From: a virus
Strand: one strand, 5' to 3'
Virus record (IMG/VR): IMGVR_UViG_3300031576_000070
Location: 1-49,496 of that record
DNA length: 49,496 nt
A program made the position numbers and the translations under genes. Below the pieces are notes generated by a model, which ran no database searches, had not been told where the DNA came from, and was given only the letters and a program-made list of their open reading frames with translations. Shown in pieces: positions 15,404 through 24,363 of the stretch (position 1 is the first letter of the stretch; every line of letters starts with the position of its first letter).

Positions 15404-16809
15404 TTCGTCAATTCCCGAAGCCTCTTGGCTTCCGCAATAACTTTCAGCGGCATCGCGTGCACGTCCCCGTGATACTTAGCCCCAATGGCGTCCAGCTTTT
15501 GTTGTGCGCTTTGCTTGGTTTCCCCGTTTTTGTCTCCGCGAAAGAGATCCATCGCGGTGCCGATGGCTGTCCCGGCATGAATACCACGCCCCGTAAAGCG
15601 ATCACCCATCCGCTCAAAAAATCCGGGTCCAGGCTCCGGCTCCGGCGGCATGGGAATCCCGGAAAGCTCCTCACGCACGGCCTTCTCACCATCTGCGATC
15701 CGGCGGGCTTCTTTCCGAAGTTCCTCTTCGGTTGGATCACGTCCCTGGTCCTTCCGCACGTTGGCGTCGGCCTGCCTGGCGATCCTATCGACTTCCTTGG
15801 AACCGCCATTGTCATCCGTCTTTCCGTAGAAGTGTGGCTTGCCATCCTCGTCCTCGACGTACCAAGTGGATTCGTCGAGTTGGACCGGATTCTTAGGCAC
15901 AATTTCAATTGTTCTACCGTCGAAAGCGGTGGCCGTTCGCGGTTCATTCGTCGCTGTGGGGTGCAAGCCGGAACTCACCTTGAGTCCGCCGGTCTGCGGA
16001 TCACGGAGAAACACGTTGTTTGTCCCCTTGATCCGTATGGCCTCGCCGCCGGCAAACACTTCATCGTCGGTCTTCGGCGGCGCCGGCCTCGCATACCGTT
16101 GCATCCGCCGACGTTGCTCGGCCATCTCGGGAGCCAAGGCAAAGATGGCCGAACCAATATCAGCCTGCGACGCCCCACTCTTCTTGATTTCTTCTAGGTC
16201 GTTTTCGAACTCCAAGACCTTACGACGCGCCGTCTGGTATTCCTTGGTGTTCGCTGGGTCGATGCTCGGCGACGGAACGGCCCCTGCTTCAGTCTGCGGT
16301 CCGGCCATGCTCGGCCCGGTCTCGGGCGCTGGGGGGCCGACGAATTCCGGCGCGGGCGGTCCGGCGAACTCCGGCGATTCAAATTGACTGGGCGGCCCAA
16401 TAGATTCCGCTCCGCCGAATCCGCTAGGGCTATATCCGCCTTCTCCCGAATATCCGCCGCCGGGGAAGCCACGATCGCCACCCCCCATACTAGCCTTGAA
16501 AAGGGCTTCTTCCGCGGATTGCCGCAACTGGTTCCCGGACCGCAGATTCTCCAGGTCGAACAGACCTTGAAGGCGAGCCGCCGCGGTAGCGGCCTCTCGC
16601 TTGGCTTCTCCGCGGCGCTGCAAGCCGCCGCCGATGGCTTGCCCGGCAGTCAGAATTCCAGAACCCAAACTCTGGGCAAAGTCGCGGTCCTGCTGAGCTT
16701 GTAGGCCCGCCTCGACTTCTTTGACCCGCTGCCGCTGCTGGCCGAAGCCCGCCAGGAATTCCAGCGGCCCGGAGACCCAGGGATTTTGACTGAAGTATCG
16801 GGTAATCAT
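15400..16809 (-). CDS. Internal virion protein with Pro/Gly-rich linker
   Basis: The 469-aa protein has an N-terminal helical section (QQRQRVKEVEAGLQAQQDRDF), then a Gly/Pro-rich linker with tandem motifs (EFAGPPAPEFVGPPAPE, about residues 145-165), and a mixed C-terminal half (EVDRIARQADANVRKDQGRDPTEEELRKEARRI). It is coupled to the genes on both sides by ATGA overlaps at 16806 and 15400. The company of the LPD38 protein and the S74 protein points to the internal core or ejection machinery. No family is identified. Confidence 0.65.
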   Translation of the reverse strand: MITRYFSQNPWVSGPLEFLAGFGQQRQRVKEVEAGLQAQQDRDFAQSLGSGILTAGQAIGGGLQRRGEAKREAATAAARLQGLFDLENLRSGNQLRQSAEEALFKASMGGGDRGFPGGGYSGEGGYSPSGFGGAESIGPPSQFESPEFAGPPAPEFVGPPAPETGPSMAGPQTEAGAVPSPSIDPANTKEYQTARRKVLEFENDLEEIKKSGASQADIGSAIFALAPEMAEQRRRMQRYARPAPPKTDDEVFAGGEAIRIKGTNNVFLRDPQTGGLKVSSGLHPTATNEPRTATAFDGRTIEIVPKNPVQLDESTWYVEDEDGKPHFYGKTDDNGGSKEVDRIARQADANVRKDQGRDPTEEELRKEARRIADGEKAVREELSGIPMPPEPEPGPGFFERMGDRFTGRGIHAGTAIGTAMDLFRGDKNGETKQSAQQKLDAIGAKYHGDVHAMPLKVIAEAKRLRELTK

Positions 16810-18185
16810 TTCGCAACGGCATCCAGCTTGTCAGACAACGCCTGGACCGCGGCCCATAGCACCCCAATGGCGTCAACAAAGGGTATGTGCGTCTTGCTTC
16901 CAAGGCCGAACGCGGAGTTGAATGCGTCGGCCATCGGACCGACGTGCCGGTCCCCGTCTCCGCGATAACGCCATGCGCGAATAGGCACCCTGCGCACGCC
17001 TTCCAGAATTTCCTTGTCGTTGATAGGAACAATATCGGTCTTGGCGCCCGGATCGGACAATCCCGCAAAGATAGTTGGGTACCACCCAGCCGCTGCCGCA
17101 CCACCAGCAATGGCGCCGCCAGCTCCGATGGAAGGGCCTAGCAGCGATTTCCAATCAAACCCAGGCGCTTCCGCCGGGTCAACCGCAAGTTGGCCGAGTT
17201 GATACGGCAACTGGTTCGGCGGCGGTGGAACGTACTGGATATTCATCAGGGTGTTCAGGATGTCACCCATTCCGCCCATGTACAGGTTGGATCGGTTCGA
17301 GGCGTTGGTCCCGTACCAATTCGACCGATTGGTGTCCGCCGCGTAGCGAGTCGCGGAACCTTGATGTCCGTATTGCAGAGCGAGTTGCCGGGCCGTGTTC
17401 ACGTCGCCCCGCATGGCCGCATCGTAGGCCGCCGTCGCCGCATCCGCAGTCGACCTCAGATTGAGTCCGCCTTGCATCCCGCCCCATTGATAACCAGCCC
17501 GTCGGCCGCCCAACCGCTCCCTAGCACTCAACTCCTCGCCGGACAAGCCGGTGAGGAAGTTTAGGCGATTGCGGATCAGGTCATCCGCCGATCGCCGTTG
17601 CTCGGCCGACCGTCGCTCCGTGACGCCCAGGAAGTCATGCCCGGCCTGGGTGGACGAAATGAGTCCGCTATTGATAAGTTGTTGTTCGACCTGACCGCGT
17701 TCATCGTCGAACCTTCGGTCGATATCAGCTTCTTGCTGCTCCCCATAGCCCTTCAAGTCCTCTTCCGCCCGGCGGTAACGATCACGATAACCTTCGAGAA
17801 TGGATTCATCTTCCCCGGCCTGTCCCTCAAGGAAGCTCTCGACGCCCTGTCCCCAGCCTCGTTGCGTCGCTAGATTGCGATTGTTGAAGTCTTTCAGGAA
17901 GCTCATGCGGTCTGCCTGATACTGCCCTGGAAGCCGATCCGCTTGGTCCTGTAGCGATTTGGTCCGGTCCTCAAGGCGACGATTCGCACCCAGCAACGCC
18001 GTCAACGATTCCTGGGAGTCGTCGTCGTACATGGCAAGGCCCGTACTCGCACGTTCCCGAGCAATGCGCATCGCCTCTTCGATCTGCGCGTCCGTGCGAC
18101 GATTGGCTTCGTCGGTCTTACTCGCCTGTTCGGCAGTGCTTGCGAACCCGCCCAACAACGACATTAACTTGAGCAAAAAGTCCAT
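16806..18185 (-). CDS. Internal virion protein with C-terminal S74 auto-processing domain
   Basis: The 459-aa protein starts with a hydrophobic helix (FLLKLMSLLGGF), then a long charged coiled coil (about residues 25-240). Residues 375-459 match the peptidase S74 / endosialidase chaperone: GLSDPGAKTDI, then RAWRYRGDGDRHVGPMADAF and HIPFVDAIGVLWAAVQALSDKL. S377 is the expected self-cleavage serine, with K382 nearby. In phage fibres this domain folds a trimer and cuts itself off. Here it follows a coiled-coil protein of the internal cassette and not the fibre gene. Confidence 0.8.
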   Translation of the reverse strand: MDFLLKLMSLLGGFASTAEQASKTDEANRRTDAQIEEAMRIARERASTGLAMYDDDSQESLTALLGANRRLEDRTKSLQDQADRLPGQYQADRMSFLKDFNNRNLATQRGWGQGVESFLEGQAGEDESILEGYRDRYRRAEEDLKGYGEQQEADIDRRFDDERGQVEQQLINSGLISSTQAGHDFLGVTERRSAEQRRSADDLIRNRLNFLTGLSGEELSARERLGGRRAGYQWGGMQGGLNLRSTADAATAAYDAAMRGDVNTARQLALQYGHQGSATRYAADTNRSNWYGTNASNRSNLYMGGMGDILNTLMNIQYVPPPPNQLPYQLGQLAVDPAEAPGFDWKSLLGPSIGAGGAIAGGAAAAGWYPTIFAGLSDPGAKTDIVPINDKEILEGVRRVPIRAWRYRGDGDRHVGPMADAFNSAFGLGSKTHIPFVDAIGVLWAAVQALSDKLDAVAK

Positions 18186-18188
18186 GTT

Positions 18189-20477
18189 CTACAACCTCTG
18201 CTTTCCCAATCGTTCTCGCGCAACCGTCATCATTTCCAGCGCCCAGGGCGGAGCACCGTGCAATCGAATAATGCAAGCGTTGCCGCGTATCTGAGGGCGA
18301 AATGTCCGGTTTTTCCCGCCACGGAGAGTCCCTATCGGCCGCGGCGTCGCCCTGTAAGCGTTTTCCGCCGACGTGCCAATCAACAAATCGCAATTCACTT
18401 CGCTGCTGCCTTCGGCCAATTGACCGACGACCTCGACCAACATTCCGTCGAAGTATCCGCCTCCGCCCAGCGCGATCGGTCCGATGAGCAATTCAGGGGT
18501 CCGCTCCGGCAAGCCGTCATCGGTAAACGCGGCATCGTTCATCGTCCGAATGTGCCCGTCTCGGCATCCAAACAGAAGCCGCTGAGCCGACGCCGCGTCG
18601 GCATTGCGAAACACCAGGGAAGTAGGCTCGTGGCTGGGATCGAATTCCAACGGCCAGAAGCCGCGGTTCACCCAGTCCAGCCAGAAGTACTTTCCGCCGC
18701 TTCCCATGATCGGCGTCTGGCCGATGAACACGCCGCGATTGTACACGTCATAGGCCATGAGGATTCGATAGTTCTTCACGTCGATGTCCCGAAGCTCTTT
18801 CGGCAAACGCTCGCGTGATACGCTTTCCGGGAAAGCGCCGAATTGCGGAGGAATCGCATAGATGCCGTCGTTGGAAAGAAAGACTGTTTCGCCGTCCGGG
18901 CCGCGTGCGTAGGCTTGCGGAGCGACGATGCCGACACTGGCCGACAACCGGTCGATTTGCCCGCCGTACGTCGGATCGCCGCGCAAGAGGTACAGCGAAT
19001 TCAAACACCCGATCAACAGGTAGTCGTTGCTGTGTGCGATGAGACAGTTAATCGGCTCGCCGAGCTTGCCCGTGTCGATGCCTGTGGTGTTAAGCTTGAC
19101 CGCCGATCCGACCGGAAGCGAGGCAAAGCTCCAATCGAGCGGCGTGCCAACTTTCGACATGGAGATGTTTTGCGGGCCGCCGCCGCCGCTCGGCGTCCCT
19201 GTATCCGTCTGACTCACTACGCAAAGTCGCGTGCGCCAAGCGGCAATCGCCGTGCAATCCGACGGACTACTACCCGCCGTAGCGATTACGACGCGCAAGG
19301 CGCCTGATCCTGACGGATCAAACTCCCAAAGCCCGGCATCCTCACCGACGATGTAAAGCTTCCCGAGTAATTCGGCGGCTTGGAGCTGACGGCCCCCTGC
19401 GTTGGGTATGAGGTGCGCCACCGGCAACGTTAAGGAGTGCGGAAAATCTTCGAATCGAAGCTCGGCATTGGCCGCGGTGACGAACACGCCCGCGTTCGTC
19501 CCACCCAACGCCACGACGACGTTGCGATTCGCCGAGGGGGCCGTGCCGATGTAATACACGCCGAAGGAATCGACGCGACGCCACATGACCCCGTTATCGA
19601 CCGGCTGATGAACCCCGCCGATGGAAAATCCTATCCGCTTACCGACCATGGGTAAGATAAATTCGCTGGCAATGGTAGCGGCCGCGCCGCCCACAAAGCA
19701 TTCGATCGTGATAGCGCCCGCAACGCCGGTGAAAACCCGCGCCCTAAATGTGCTGGGACCATTAGCGGCGGGAAAGGCTAATCCGGTGAGCAGGGGGGTT
19801 CCAGCGCCGGAAACATACTGGGTCACTGACAAGATGTGTAGGGTGTGGTCGGCTTCGACTAATATCCCGTCCTGAAAGACGTTTGGGGCGTTGTCGCTCA
19901 TTCCCAGGAAAATGCGGGATCGCCCGGTTGTCGAGCCGCTATCCGTTACGACGGCACCCGCCTGTCTCATGTCCCCGGATATGATAAGTTCGACGAAGTA
20001 GTTCGTGCTGTTCGCCACCGACTGGTCGAAAGCAGGCGCAATGAGACCGCCTTCGTTATGATGTTCGTATGGCGGGGGGCTGTTCGCGCGCATGATGGCC
20101 CAGGTTCCCGTCTGCAATAGATTGAGAAAGTCACGATTGCAATCCGGCCTTCGTGCGATCCACGTCGGCGTGGACCATTCTAGGGCCTGGGTCGAACCGG
20201 GAAAGTCGAATTCGCGGAGGAAGTGCGTCTGCGTCCCCGTGGTCGCGATGCCTTCGATGACCCGCACGTTGGCCAGGAGGTGGACCGGGCCGGTGACGCC
20301 GGAGGGGAATGCCTTGACGAGTCCGGGCCGCGAGCCGCATCGGTCCCGGTTTTCGAATACGTCATGCGGCCAGACGTTTTTCGCTAACGGCGTGGAAAAT
20401 GGGGGTTGCTGTTGGTAACTCAGCCGCCGATCGAGTCCTAATACTGGCGAAAGAACGTCTATAACGGAACTTGCCAT
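18189..20477 (-). CDS. Tail nozzle-like structural protein
   Basis: From the ATG at 20477 (GCGGAG upstream) the protein is 762 aa. It shows repeated beta segments with loops such as LLIGCLNSLYLLRGDPTYGG, GPDGETVFLSNDGIYAIPPQF and GVFIGQTPIMGSGGKYFWLDW, a propeller-like pattern found in tail-tube nozzle proteins of short-tailed phages (T7 gp12 type). The C-terminus (EVNCDLLIGT, FRPQIRGNACIIRLHG, WALEMMTVARERLG) is typical of such proteins. Placement before the ejection proteins supports this. The family assignment is by pattern, not alignment. Confidence 0.65.
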   Translation of the reverse strand: MASSVIDVLSPVLGLDRRLSYQQQPPFSTPLAKNVWPHDVFENRDRCGSRPGLVKAFPSGVTGPVHLLANVRVIEGIATTGTQTHFLREFDFPGSTQALEWSTPTWIARRPDCNRDFLNLLQTGTWAIMRANSPPPYEHHNEGGLIAPAFDQSVANSTNYFVELIISGDMRQAGAVVTDSGSTTGRSRIFLGMSDNAPNVFQDGILVEADHTLHILSVTQYVSGAGTPLLTGLAFPAANGPSTFRARVFTGVAGAITIECFVGGAAATIASEFILPMVGKRIGFSIGGVHQPVDNGVMWRRVDSFGVYYIGTAPSANRNVVVALGGTNAGVFVTAANAELRFEDFPHSLTLPVAHLIPNAGGRQLQAAELLGKLYIVGEDAGLWEFDPSGSGALRVVIATAGSSPSDCTAIAAWRTRLCVVSQTDTGTPSGGGGPQNISMSKVGTPLDWSFASLPVGSAVKLNTTGIDTGKLGEPINCLIAHSNDYLLIGCLNSLYLLRGDPTYGGQIDRLSASVGIVAPQAYARGPDGETVFLSNDGIYAIPPQFGAFPESVSRERLPKELRDIDVKNYRILMAYDVYNRGVFIGQTPIMGSGGKYFWLDWVNRGFWPLEFDPSHEPTSLVFRNADAASAQRLLFGCRDGHIRTMNDAAFTDDGLPERTPELLIGPIALGGGGYFDGMLVEVVGQLAEGSSEVNCDLLIGTSAENAYRATPRPIGTLRGGKNRTFRPQIRGNACIIRLHGAPPWALEMMTVARERLGKQRL

Positions 20478-20566
20478 CAGAGCGCTCCGCAATGAAAATG
20501 AGCGAGTCGCCAACGGATAGGTAGTCCGATGACGACTCTGGCCAAAAACCTGCAAAGGAGGTTGCG

Positions 20567-21208
20567 ATGGTTGATGTTGATCGTAGTCCACTTCCCCCAT
20601 TCGTCAAAGACATCCGTGGGCTGAGGTTTGGGAAACTGGTAGTCGTTCAATTTTCTCACATTCACCCAAAAACTCGATACGCGATTTGGCTTCTGCGATG
20701 CGATTGCGGCGGTGTCGCGACGGCCAATTGCTCGGACCTGAAAAAGGGACATAAAGCGACGTGCGGTTGCACGCATTCCCGTCTTCAGCACGGTTGCGCC
20801 AAGAAGGACAAATGGACGCGAACCTATCGCATCTGGACTGGTCTGTCCGTGCGATGCCACAACCGGAATTCGCGGAAATGGAAATGGTATGGAGCACGAG
20901 GCATCGTCGTGTGCGATCGCTGGAAAAAGTTCGAGAACTTTATCGAGGACATGGGAGAACCGCCGCAGGGGATGGAACTCGACCGCATCGACAACGACGG
21001 TAATTACGAACCGACGAATTGCCGATGGACGACACGCCGAGAACAAATGCGCAATACGCGGCACAACCGCTATCTGAGCATGGGAGGAGAAACTATGTGC
21101 GTTGCAAGTTGGGCCGAACGAACCGGACTTTCTCAGCAACGGATATACACGCGGCTGAAGGCCGACTGGACCATCGAGCGAGCACGTACGACGGCCAAAC
21201 TCTATTGA
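20567..21208 (+). CDS. Free-standing HNH homing endonuclease
   Basis: The 213-aa protein starts at ATG 20567 with a strong ribosome site (AGGAGG, 4 bases upstream). It has a zinc ribbon (C45/C47 and C66/C68), then WYGARGIVVCDRW, the HNH-type core LDRIDNDGNYEPTNCRW with N151 and R153, and TRREQMRNTR. A C-terminal helix-turn-helix (SWAERTGLSQQRIYTRL) resembles the NUMOD-type DNA-binding modules of homing endonucleases. It sits on the strand opposite to the virion operon, between two structural genes, as such selfish genes usually do. Confidence 0.9.
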   Translation: MVDVDRSPLPPFVKDIRGLRFGKLVVVQFSHIHPKTRYAIWLLRCDCGGVATANCSDLKKGHKATCGCTHSRLQHGCAKKDKWTRTYRIWTGLSVRCHNRNSRKWKWYGARGIVVCDRWKKFENFIEDMGEPPQGMELDRIDNDGNYEPTNCRWTTRREQMRNTRHNRYLSMGGETMCVASWAERTGLSQQRIYTRLKADWTIERARTTAKLY

Positions 21209-21246
21209 TCGTTCGTCGGCTGTTTTCTCCACACGCCTGAATCCTT

Positions 21247-21624
21247 CTACAGAGCATCCGGCACAAGCGCGGCCTGCACCGCGCCCAGATTCGTATATCC
21301 GACGACGATCCACGTATTGGCGGCGACGTATGTGCACACGTAAGTGTTGTTGGCCGTCAGTGCCGCCTCGTTCGTCGCGCCTACCGTTACGTTGTTGACC
21401 TTATGGGCCGCGACGGACGAAACCAGTTCGCAGCCGGTCGAGCCGACCGTAATCACGATCACGTCGCCGACGGTCGCAACGGGAAGCGAAATCTGCTTAT
21501 CCGCGTTGTCGGAAATAGTCGTAACGAACGGGGATTCCACCGGAATCACTTCACCACCGGCGACCCCGGCGGTTACCGAAACCCTTATCTTCCCAACTCT
21601 CTCCAAAATCTTCGTGGAAGCCAT
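21247..21624 (-). CDS. Small virion protein, beta-rich
   Basis: The 125-aa protein consists of short beta strands rich in Val, Thr, Asn and Gly (DKQISLPVATVGDVIVITVGSTGCELV, NNTYVCTYVAANTWIVVGY). It resembles small head-decoration or fibre-associated proteins of short-tailed phages. It belongs to a run of similarly sized beta proteins after the capsid gene. Exact location in the virion is unknown. Confidence 0.65.
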   Translation of the reverse strand: MASTKILERVGKIRVSVTAGVAGGEVIPVESPFVTTISDNADKQISLPVATVGDVIVITVGSTGCELVSSVAAHKVNNVTVGATNEAALTANNTYVCTYVAANTWIVVGYTNLGAVQAALVPDAL

Positions 21625-21636
21625 AAACGCAATCTC

Positions 21637-22248
21637 CTATACGCTGACCGCTTTAATCACCGCAAAATTGATAATCATCGCTCCTGTGTCGGACAGCGCG
21701 TTATTCAAATTCGTCAAGGTAAGATCGAACGCACTCGCGGCGACTCTCGTTACGGCAACCACCGACGTATTGGCCGTTTGTCCGGATCGACAAGAAACAA
21801 CGACAACGTCGCCAACCGCCACGGAGGTATTGTTGACCGTAAACGTCGCTTCCTCACCCGGGAGTAAGGCCGTATTGTTGGTCGTAATGGCTCCGCACAT
21901 CCCAGTCATAGTTACGGAGTTGGAACGACTTCCAGTCTGCAAGCCCGTTCCACCCGCGCCCGTGGTGTATCCAACGCCGGCGCCCACGGCCGCGGACGAG
22001 CACCTGATGGCCCCTGCCGTCACAAAGAAGCCCGCCCCGGACCAGCTTCCTACAAAGCCGCCCTGAAGAGTGTAGCTTGCCGCATCGATACTGCTTGCCG
22101 CTACGACAGAGGTGACTTCGAGAATTCCAGTTTCAGTTGTCAAATCTTCGACCCGGAGATCAACGTTGTTCATATTGATCAACTGGTTCTGGCCGGCGCT
22201 CCGGGTGTTGAACGCTTCTGCATTCTGCTTGAAATTGTGCCCAGGCAT
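21637..22248 (-). CDS. Structural beta protein, paralogue 1
   Basis: The 203-aa protein shares its design with the next gene upstream (22270-22872): a start MPxHN, a central GVGYTTGAGGTGLQTGSRS, then CGAITT, FTVNNTSVAVGDVVVV, and an end MIINFAVIKAVSV. Both look like beta-sandwich decoration or collar proteins. The pair arose by tandem duplication and has diverged strongly in the N-terminal third. Coding and a structural role are well supported by context; the site in the virion is inference. Confidence 0.7.
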   Translation of the reverse strand: MPGHNFKQNAEAFNTRSAGQNQLINMNNVDLRVEDLTTETGILEVTSVVAASSIDAASYTLQGGFVGSWSGAGFFVTAGAIRCSSAAVGAGVGYTTGAGGTGLQTGSRSNSVTMTGMCGAITTNNTALLPGEEATFTVNNTSVAVGDVVVVSCRSGQTANTSVVAVTRVAASAFDLTLTNLNNALSDTGAMIINFAVIKAVSV

Positions 22249-22269
22249 AAGCCTAAAACTCCTTTCTTG

Positions 22270-22872
22270 CTATACGCTGACGGCTTTGAGGATCGCGAAG
22301 TCGATGACCATCGCAACGCCGCCCGTATTGATTGCCGACGCTCCGTGGTTCGTCATGCTAATGACAAAACTGCCGGACACTTTCGACTTGACATACGCCG
22401 AAATCCGAGTGTTGGCCTGCGAGGAATTGGTGGCAATCGTAAGAACAATGCCGTCACGGGAACCAAGGGCCGTGTTCGTCACCGTAAACGACGTTTCTGC
22501 GCCAGCCGCAAGCTCTTGGGAGCCTGTCGCGGGGGTGGCGGTAGTAATCGAGCCACATACCTTGCTGAGCGTCACGCCGGTCCCGAAATTGGCGGTGCCG
22601 GTTCCTTGCGTGACAATTCCGCCCGCACCGGACGCATATCCCACGCCGCTTGTCCCACTAGCCGATTTGATGGACCCGAGGGTGCTAAGAACATCGCCAA
22701 GAGAGACGATAAAAGATGCTTGGAAATTGCCATTGAAGAACGCTTCATCTTGGATGATGATCGAATTAAGCGTAAAATCCACGCGGTCCATCGCGAGGAC
22801 GGGGGTCGGCCCTCCTGCGGGGACGCTCAAATTGTACTGTTCGAAATTGGACTTAGCGTTATGCGCAGGCAT
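22270..22872 (-). CDS. Structural beta protein, paralogue 2
   Basis: The 200-aa paralogue of 21637-22248 shows the same landmarks: MPAHNAKSNFEQYN, GVGYASGAGGIVTQGTGTA, VCGSITT, TSFTVTNTALGSRDGIVL and VIDFAILKAVSV. An Asn/Ser-rich beta protein with no signal peptide. It is probably assembled on the capsid or tail surface. Duplicates of this type can offer different surface-binding tips; the divergent N-terminal halves fit that. Confidence 0.7.
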   Translation of the reverse strand: MPAHNAKSNFEQYNLSVPAGGPTPVLAMDRVDFTLNSIIIQDEAFFNGNFQASFIVSLGDVLSTLGSIKSASGTSGVGYASGAGGIVTQGTGTANFGTGVTLSKVCGSITTATPATGSQELAAGAETSFTVTNTALGSRDGIVLTIATNSSQANTRISAYVKSKVSGSFVISMTNHGASAINTGGVAMVIDFAILKAVSV

Positions 22873-22886
22873 ATCTCACTTCTCCT

Positions 22887-23540
22887 TTACGGACATTCCC
22901 GAAACGCCAAGGGCTTGAAGATCGCCCCCAGGCTGGTCCCCACCAACGTCGTCACCAGCACCGCAAAATACTTGTACTGGGAACGATGGAAGTTCACGTT
23001 CAGATAGCCCGGAAAATCGGCCAGAACGGGCGAAACGCCCAACGTCGTCTGCGGTGCCACGACGGAACGATGCTGCTGATAGAAAATTCCAGCGCTGTCG
23101 GTAATCGCTTCCTGTTCGTAATCCGTGACCGTGTACGTGTCACATCCCCGATACTCCGTGCCAGGAAGAAACGCCTTGCGGATTCCCGCGTGAGTTTCCA
23201 CCCCGGCGTGCCATCCCGTATTGGCCGGACTGGCGAAATTGCCGTAGGCCAACGTGACCCGTCCAATGTAGTTGCCGGGACCGTAGTGGCTCCAACCGTA
23301 TAGGTCGATCACCGGGGCATTGTTGTCCGCGGCCACGCCCCAAACCTGCATCCGAATCGAGTCGTAGGAGGACACGTCGAGGAGTTCTACCGTCGATTCC
23401 ACGAACGACACGTCTCGCAGATTTTGAGACAATTGAGCGGCGGTCAACGCCGTCTGCACGATGCTCGGCGACTTGAGCAGTTGCCACGCCTGTTGCGAAC
23501 TCGGGGCCGAATGATTTTCCAGGAACGTTGGCGCTGCCAT
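22887..23540 (-). CDS. Structural protein, 217 aa
   Basis: The protein starts MAAPTFLENHSAPSSQQAWQLL and is rich in aromatic beta segments (IDLYGWSHYGPGNYIGRVTLAYGNF, YLNVNFHRSQYKYFAVLVTTLVG). It was not matched to a family. It lies between the adaptor-like gene and the duplicated beta proteins, so it is probably a head or tail component. Confidence 0.6.
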   Translation of the reverse strand: MAAPTFLENHSAPSSQQAWQLLKSPSIVQTALTAAQLSQNLRDVSFVESTVELLDVSSYDSIRMQVWGVAADNNAPVIDLYGWSHYGPGNYIGRVTLAYGNFASPANTGWHAGVETHAGIRKAFLPGTEYRGCDTYTVTDYEQEAITDSAGIFYQQHRSVVAPQTTLGVSPVLADFPGYLNVNFHRSQYKYFAVLVTTLVGTSLGAIFKPLAFRECP

Positions 23541-23553
23541 GCACTACCTCACA

Positions 23554-24363
23554 TCATGGGACCGCGATCCCGGCATACGTCGATCCGCTCACCGAACGAA
23601 TGCTCATCGAGAACCGCCCGCCGTCCGGGTCCCGCATGGAACCCACCGTGCGCTCCGTGTTCGTCGCTGCGTCCGTGGCGATCGCCTCCATGAGCATTTT
23701 CTCGAAAATGCTCCACTGGTCCCCCCGTTTCCCGTTCTTCTTGGCCTCGCCCACCGCCTTGCAAGCCTCGACCATAAGCTGAGACATCCTCATCCCACCC
23801 AAGGGATAGGGATTCGATAGGCTCAACCGATTGACCAGTTTGGCGTATTGATAGGTCAGCACGTAGGCCGCATCCGGCGTGGGATACAAAACGATCTGCT
23901 GTCGTTGATTCAAGCCGGAGACCTGCGAAGCCCATTGGGTAGCGTACAAGTAGGGCTGGCCGGACCGGCTGCTGTATTGCAAGCGTTCCCGAATATCCAA
24001 AGCCGAGGTCACCTTGACGGGAACAAAGCCGCCGTTGGCCGGATAGGTGAGTGAGCTTCCGTGCAGCGCCCCGAAATCGGCGGGCATGGTATACGTGCTC
24101 GTCCCGCTGACCGTAGTGAGCGTGGCAAGATTGAGAAGAAAACTCCACGTGTGCGGAGGTCCCAAGCCGCTCGGGCGCGTCGGGTGCAGAATGGTCAGAT
24201 ACGTCTCGTGTACGATGCGACCCAGTTCGTCTTGCTGTTGCGTGGTCCATAGGTCGATATCCGCCGTGTATCCGATGTATTCCGCAATCGCCAACCGAAA
24301 GTCGAGGAAGCCGAGAAGCGAGTCCGGCGGCTGGCTCGGAAGATTGAAGAGGATGGTTAGCAT
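23554..24363 (-). CDS. Head-tail adaptor-like protein
   Basis: The 269-aa protein has an N-terminal helical part with DLWTTQQQDELGRIVHETYLTIL, then TTVSGTSTYTMPADFGALHGSSLTYPANGG, then GQPYLYATQW and QQIVLYPTPDAAYVLTYQY. The series Tv-G-T-Y-P-adF, RyGqPyLYA, lyPtPdaaY is typical of ring adaptors or gatekeepers between portal and tail of T7-like phages. Its length (about 200-270) fits that group. It supports a short-tailed particle. Confidence 0.65.
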   Translation of the reverse strand: MLTILFNLPSQPPDSLLGFLDFRLAIAEYIGYTADIDLWTTQQQDELGRIVHETYLTILHPTRPSGLGPPHTWSFLLNLATLTTVSGTSTYTMPADFGALHGSSLTYPANGGFVPVKVTSALDIRERLQYSSRSGQPYLYATQWASQVSGLNQRQQIVLYPTPDAAYVLTYQYAKLVNRLSLSNPYPLGGMRMSQLMVEACKAVGEAKKNGKRGDQWSIFEKMLMEAIATDAATNTERTVGSMRDPDGGRFSMSIRSVSGSTYAGIAVP

